DNA from: Shewanella marisflavi
GTDB taxonomy: Bacteria > Pseudomonadota > Gammaproteobacteria > Enterobacterales > Shewanellaceae
Length of the DNA: 64,000 bases
Direction: 5' to 3'
Assembly (NCBI RefSeq): GCF_023283925.1
Contig: NZ_JAKIKX010000001.1
Span: forward strand, 992,001-1,056,000
Shown: one piece after another, positions 61,431 through 64,000 of the stretch
Layout of the letters: each line of letters opens with the position of its first letter
Position numbering within the stretch: position 1 is the first letter of the stretch
The notes under the pieces: generated by a model
The model's input: the letters and a program-made list of their open reading frames with translations, nothing else
Database searches by the model: none
Told to the model about the DNA's origin: nothing
Translations under genes and position numbers: made by a program

Positions 61431-62474
61431 ATGGAATACTTTATACCGTTTGTGACGGTGTTTTGCTTAACGTGTGCTGCGATTAAGTTGTTTCACCCAA
61501 TTGCGGAAAAAGTCGGCTTAGTAGATTTACCCAATGAAAGGAAAACACATGTTGGCGCCATACCGTTAATTGGTGGGGTGGCTATTTATTGTAGTGTCCT
61601 GCTTGTTTCCAGTATTGTGTTTGAACAAAATCAGGTATTTAACCTTTACTTGATTTCTGCTGCACTGATATTGTTTTTGGGGGTACTGGACGACAAATAT
61701 GATTTGTCTGTCCGCGTTAGAATCGTGGCGCAAGTGATCACAGCTTCGATCCTGGTCTTTGGTGCAGGGTTTTATCTTACATCACTGGGTCACATCACTT
61801 ATTTCTTTGAGTTAAAGCTTGGATATTTAGGTGTTTTTGTCACCATATTGGCTGTTATTGGTGCAATTAATGCCTTCAATATGGTGGATGGTATCGATGG
61901 CTTAGCTGGCATGTTGAGTCTCGTCACTTTTACCTCACTCGCATTGCTGTTTTACGCTGCTGGTAATGACTGGTTTATTCTTCCTTTACTTTTTATTGGC
62001 GCAATAATCGGTTACTTGATATTTAATTTGAGATGGCCTTTTGAAACCGTTCAAAAAATCTTTATGGGTGATGCAGGGAGTATGCTGATTGGGTTGACTG
62101 TCGTATGGCTGCTCGTGTTGGGGGTTGAAGCGGATGTTCGGGTATTTGCACCCGTTACTGCCCTGTATCTGATTGGTATACCGTTAATGGACATGGCTGC
62201 AATCATGTACCGCCGAGTTAAAAAAGGGATGTCACCTTTTAAGCCTGACCGGGATCACCTCCATCATATATTTGAAAGAGCGGGTTATAGTCGAAAACAA
62301 ACCCTGCTACGGATCTCTCTGGCTTCTATAGCGCTGGCTGCACTAGGTATTTCGGGAGAATGGTTGCATGCACCTGAATGGATTATGTTTTTGGGTTTTG
62401 TCGGGATTTTTGTGGCCTATAACTGGGCATTAGCACACATTTGGCAAATATTGACCTGGCTTCGTAAAGCTTAG
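61431..62474 (+). CDS. Undecaprenyl-phosphate glycosyl-1-phosphate transferase, WecA/WbpL type (copy 2)
   Basis: A 347-residue paralogue of the preceding gene, with the same motifs: KTHVGAIPLIGGVAIY, VLDDKYDLSVRVRIVAQ, AFNMVDGIDGLAG, IFMGDAGSMLIGL, KPDRDHLHHIFERAG. Both copies keep all catalytic-type Asp residues and the final His motif, so both appear active. A duplicated pair with diverged sequences may have different sugar specificity or serve two glycans (for example capsule and lipopolysaccharide). A strong terminator follows. Confidence 0.92.
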   Translation: MEYFIPFVTVFCLTCAAIKLFHPIAEKVGLVDLPNERKTHVGAIPLIGGVAIYCSVLLVSSIVFEQNQVFNLYLISAALILFLGVLDDKYDLSVRVRIVAQVITASILVFGAGFYLTSLGHITYFFELKLGYLGVFVTILAVIGAINAFNMVDGIDGLAGMLSLVTFTSLALLFYAAGNDWFILPLLFIGAIIGYLIFNLRWPFETVQKIFMGDAGSMLIGLTVVWLLVLGVEADVRVFAPVTALYLIGIPLMDMAAIMYRRVKKGMSPFKPDRDHLHHIFERAGYSRKQTLLRISLASIALAALGISGEWLHAPEWIMFLGFVGIFVAYNWALAHIWQILTWLRKA

Positions 62475-62492
62475 CTTATTGAGTTATTGGGG

Positions 62493-62518
62493 AAAAATCC
62501 TCTCATGAGGATTTTTTT
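62493..62518 (+). terminator. Rho-independent terminator after second WecA-like gene
   Basis: AAAAATCCTC (62493-62502) and GAGGATTTTT (62507-62516) form a perfect ten-base stem with a TCAT loop, then TT. It separates the initiating-transferase genes from galU. Confidence 0.9.
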
Positions 62519-62544
62519 GTGCGTTTTATATAACCGGAATGTTT

Positions 62545-63423
62545 ATGAAAGTTGTTATTCCCGTAGCGGGCCTTGGTACCCGTATGCTTCCTGCTACCAA
62601 GGCTATCCCGAAAGAGATGCTGCCATTAGTAGATAAACCGCTTATTCAATATATAGTGAATGAGTGTGTTGCTGCTGGTGTGAAAGAGATTGTGTTGGTG
62701 ACTCACGCCAGTAAGAACGCTATCGAAAACCACTTTGATACCTCCTATGAGCTAGAGTCGACGCTTGAGAAGCGTGTAAAGCGTCAGCTGCTTGAAGAGG
62801 TGCAATCAATTTGTCCTAAAGACGTGACAATTATGCATGTACGTCAGGGGGAAGCTAAGGGGTTAGGTCATGCGGTGCTTTGCGCTAAACCTTGTATTGG
62901 CAATAACCCTTTCGCTGTCGTATTGCCGGATGTGATCTTGGATGAGTACAGTGCCGATCAAAGCTCCGAAAACCTGGCTGCGATGATCAAACATTATAAA
63001 GCGACTCAAGCTAGCCAAATCATGGTAGCGCCAGTGGCTCTAGATGAAGTAAACAAATACGGGATTGCCGATTGTGGCGGAGTGGATATCGCACCTGGTA
63101 AATCATCAGTCATTAAGGCTATGGTTGAAAAGCCGGCCATCGATGAAGCTCCATCTAATCTTGCTGTTGTAGGTCGTTACGTTTTGTCTGAAAAAATCTG
63201 GGACTTGCTGGCAAAAACTCCCGCAGGTGCAGGTGATGAGATTCAATTGACAGATGCAATCGACATGTTGATTGAATCTGACACAGTCGAAGCCTTCAAT
63301 ATGACAGGTAAGTCTCATGATTGTGGTGATAAGCTTGGTTATATGACCGCTTTTGTTGAATATGGCCTGCGTAATGAAAAGCTGGGCGCGGAGTTTGCTA
63401 AACAGATTAAGAAACTGATTTAG
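62545..63423 (+). CDS. galU: UTP-glucose-1-phosphate uridylyltransferase
   Basis: GalU makes UDP-glucose from UTP and glucose-1-phosphate; the product feeds polysaccharide and UDP-Gal synthesis. ATG 62545 ([25 protein letters not shown], split) is preferred to ATG 62539, since the GGA element touches the latter. The 292-residue protein has the nucleotide-binding start [15 protein letters not shown], the [11 protein letters not shown] and [12 protein letters not shown] blocks, [12 protein letters not shown], and [16 protein letters not shown]. Length is normal. Confidence 0.96.
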   Translation: MKVVIPVAGLGTRMLPATKAIPKEMLPLVDKPLIQYIVNECVAAGVKEIVLVTHASKNAIENHFDTSYELESTLEKRVKRQLLEEVQSICPKDVTIMHVRQGEAKGLGHAVLCAKPCIGNNPFAVVLPDVILDEYSADQSSENLAAMIKHYKATQASQIMVAPVALDEVNKYGIADCGGVDIAPGKSSVIKAMVEKPAIDEAPSNLAVVGRYVLSEKIWDLLAKTPAGAGDEIQLTDAIDMLIESDTVEAFNMTGKSHDCGDKLGYMTAFVEYGLRNEKLGAEFAKQIKKLI

Positions 63424-63474
63424 TTTGTAGCTGCAATTTTGGTAAACGATTTTTAATTGGTATTTAGGTTTTAT

Positions 63475-64000
63475 ATGTCCCGTAAATATTTTGGAACCGA
63501 TGGCGTCCGCGGCAAAGTCGGTGAGTTTCCTATAACCCCTGATTTTGCCATGAAGCTAGGTTGGGCTGCCGGTACTGTTTTAGCTTCATCTGGCACTAAA
63601 GAAGTATTAATAGGCAAGGATACTCGTATCAGTGGCTATATGTTAGAAACCGCTATGGAAGCAGGTTTATCTGCGGCAGGAATTGATGTGGCTTTGGTTG
63701 GCCCAATGCCGACACCAGCTGTTGCCTATCTAGCCTCAACTTTCCGAGCTGATGCGGGTGTTGTGATTAGCGCCTCTCATAATCCGTACTATGACAACGG
63801 CATTAAATTCTTCTCAAATTCGGGTACCAAGCTCAATGATCAGCAAGAGCTTGAAATCGAAGCTTTACTTGAGCAAGCACTTAACCACAATGCTATGCAA
63901 TGTGTGCCCTCTGCTGAGTTAGGTAAGGTTCGCAGGATTAATGATGCCGCTGGTCGTTACATTGAATTCTGCAAGGGCGTTTTTGCAAAAGATCTCAGCC
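63475..64000 (+). CDS. glmM: Phosphoglucosamine mutase, 5' part (runs off window)
   Basis: GlmM converts glucosamine-6-phosphate to glucosamine-1-phosphate on the way to UDP-GlcNAc. ATG 63475 begins [20 protein letters not shown]; the frame stays open to base 64000 (175 codons). The substrate loop [13 protein letters not shown] and the catalytic Ser motif [17 protein letters not shown] (Ser near residue 101) are intact. The usual gammaproteobacterial context is ftsH-folP-glmM; here galU precedes it, so it could be a second copy. Confidence 0.92.
   Translation, partial: MSRKYFGTDGVRGKVGEFPITPDFAMKLGWAAGTVLASSGTKEVLIGKDTRISGYMLETAMEAGLSAAGIDVALVGPMPTPAVAYLASTFRADAGVVISASHNPYYDNGIKFFSNSGTKLNDQQELEIEALLEQALNHNAMQCVPSAELGKVRRINDAAGRYIEFCKGVFAKDLS

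Noticed and set aside
62539..62544. ATG 62539 as galU start
   Set aside because: The GGA element is directly adjacent to this ATG, leaving no spacing; ATG 62545 fits better.

Overview
The window is gammaproteobacterial chromosome and reads most like Shewanella. That assignment rests on gene order and remembered protein similarity (FlrABC-type polar flagellar cascade, ParC/ParP-type chemotaxis genes, WbfF/OtnA-type capsule exporter next to rfaH); no search was run. Most genes are on the + strand. There are no rRNA or tRNA genes and no CRISPR array.

Region 1 (1-26258) is a polar flagellum cluster. It opens with the 3' end of a flagellin gene, then flaG, fliD, a FliT/FlaI-like gene and fliS. 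The sigma-54 activator flrA and the two-component pair flrB/flrC follow, then fliEFGHIJ, fliK, fliLMNOPQR-flhB, flhA, flhF, flhG and fliA. Four good sigma-54 (-24/-12) promoters precede flrB, fliE, fliK and flhA, as expected for an FlrA/FlrC-controlled hierarchy.

Region 2 (26301-36645) is chemotaxis: cheY, cheZ, cheA, cheB, a small membrane protein, parC, parP, cheW and a DUF2802 protein, closed by a strong terminator. Convergent to it is a two-gene minus-strand operon encoding a FliK-like protein and a FlhB C-terminal-domain protein.

Region 3 (36834-41608) holds unlinked housekeeping genes: an MlaA/VacJ homologue without a lipobox, an RssB-like response regulator with a degenerate phosphatase domain, a POT-family peptide transporter (minus strand) and rfaH.

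Region 4 (41609-63423) is a surface polysaccharide locus. About 400 bases after rfaH lies an 800-base non-coding leader with a perfect ops element and a second near-perfect one 80 bases later. Each ops begins a repeat unit that folds into the same two hairpins with different but self-complementary stems. The operon follows: Wza/WbfF-type exporter, Wzz, wecB, wecC, glf, glycosyltransferases, Wzx, a Wzy candidate, a heparinase-like protein, a WecG/TagA transferase and an acyltransferase. From inside wecC to 58756 the DNA is clearly AT-richer, which suggests an exchanged serotype cassette. A decayed IS5-family (IS903-like) transposase relic marks its downstream edge. Two tandem WecA/WbpL-type initiating transferases, galU and the start of a glmM-type gene end the window.

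The most interesting signals are the duplicated ops/hairpin leader, three CheA linker repeats that resemble the FliM CheY-binding peptide, and the FliK-like/FlhB-C pair.
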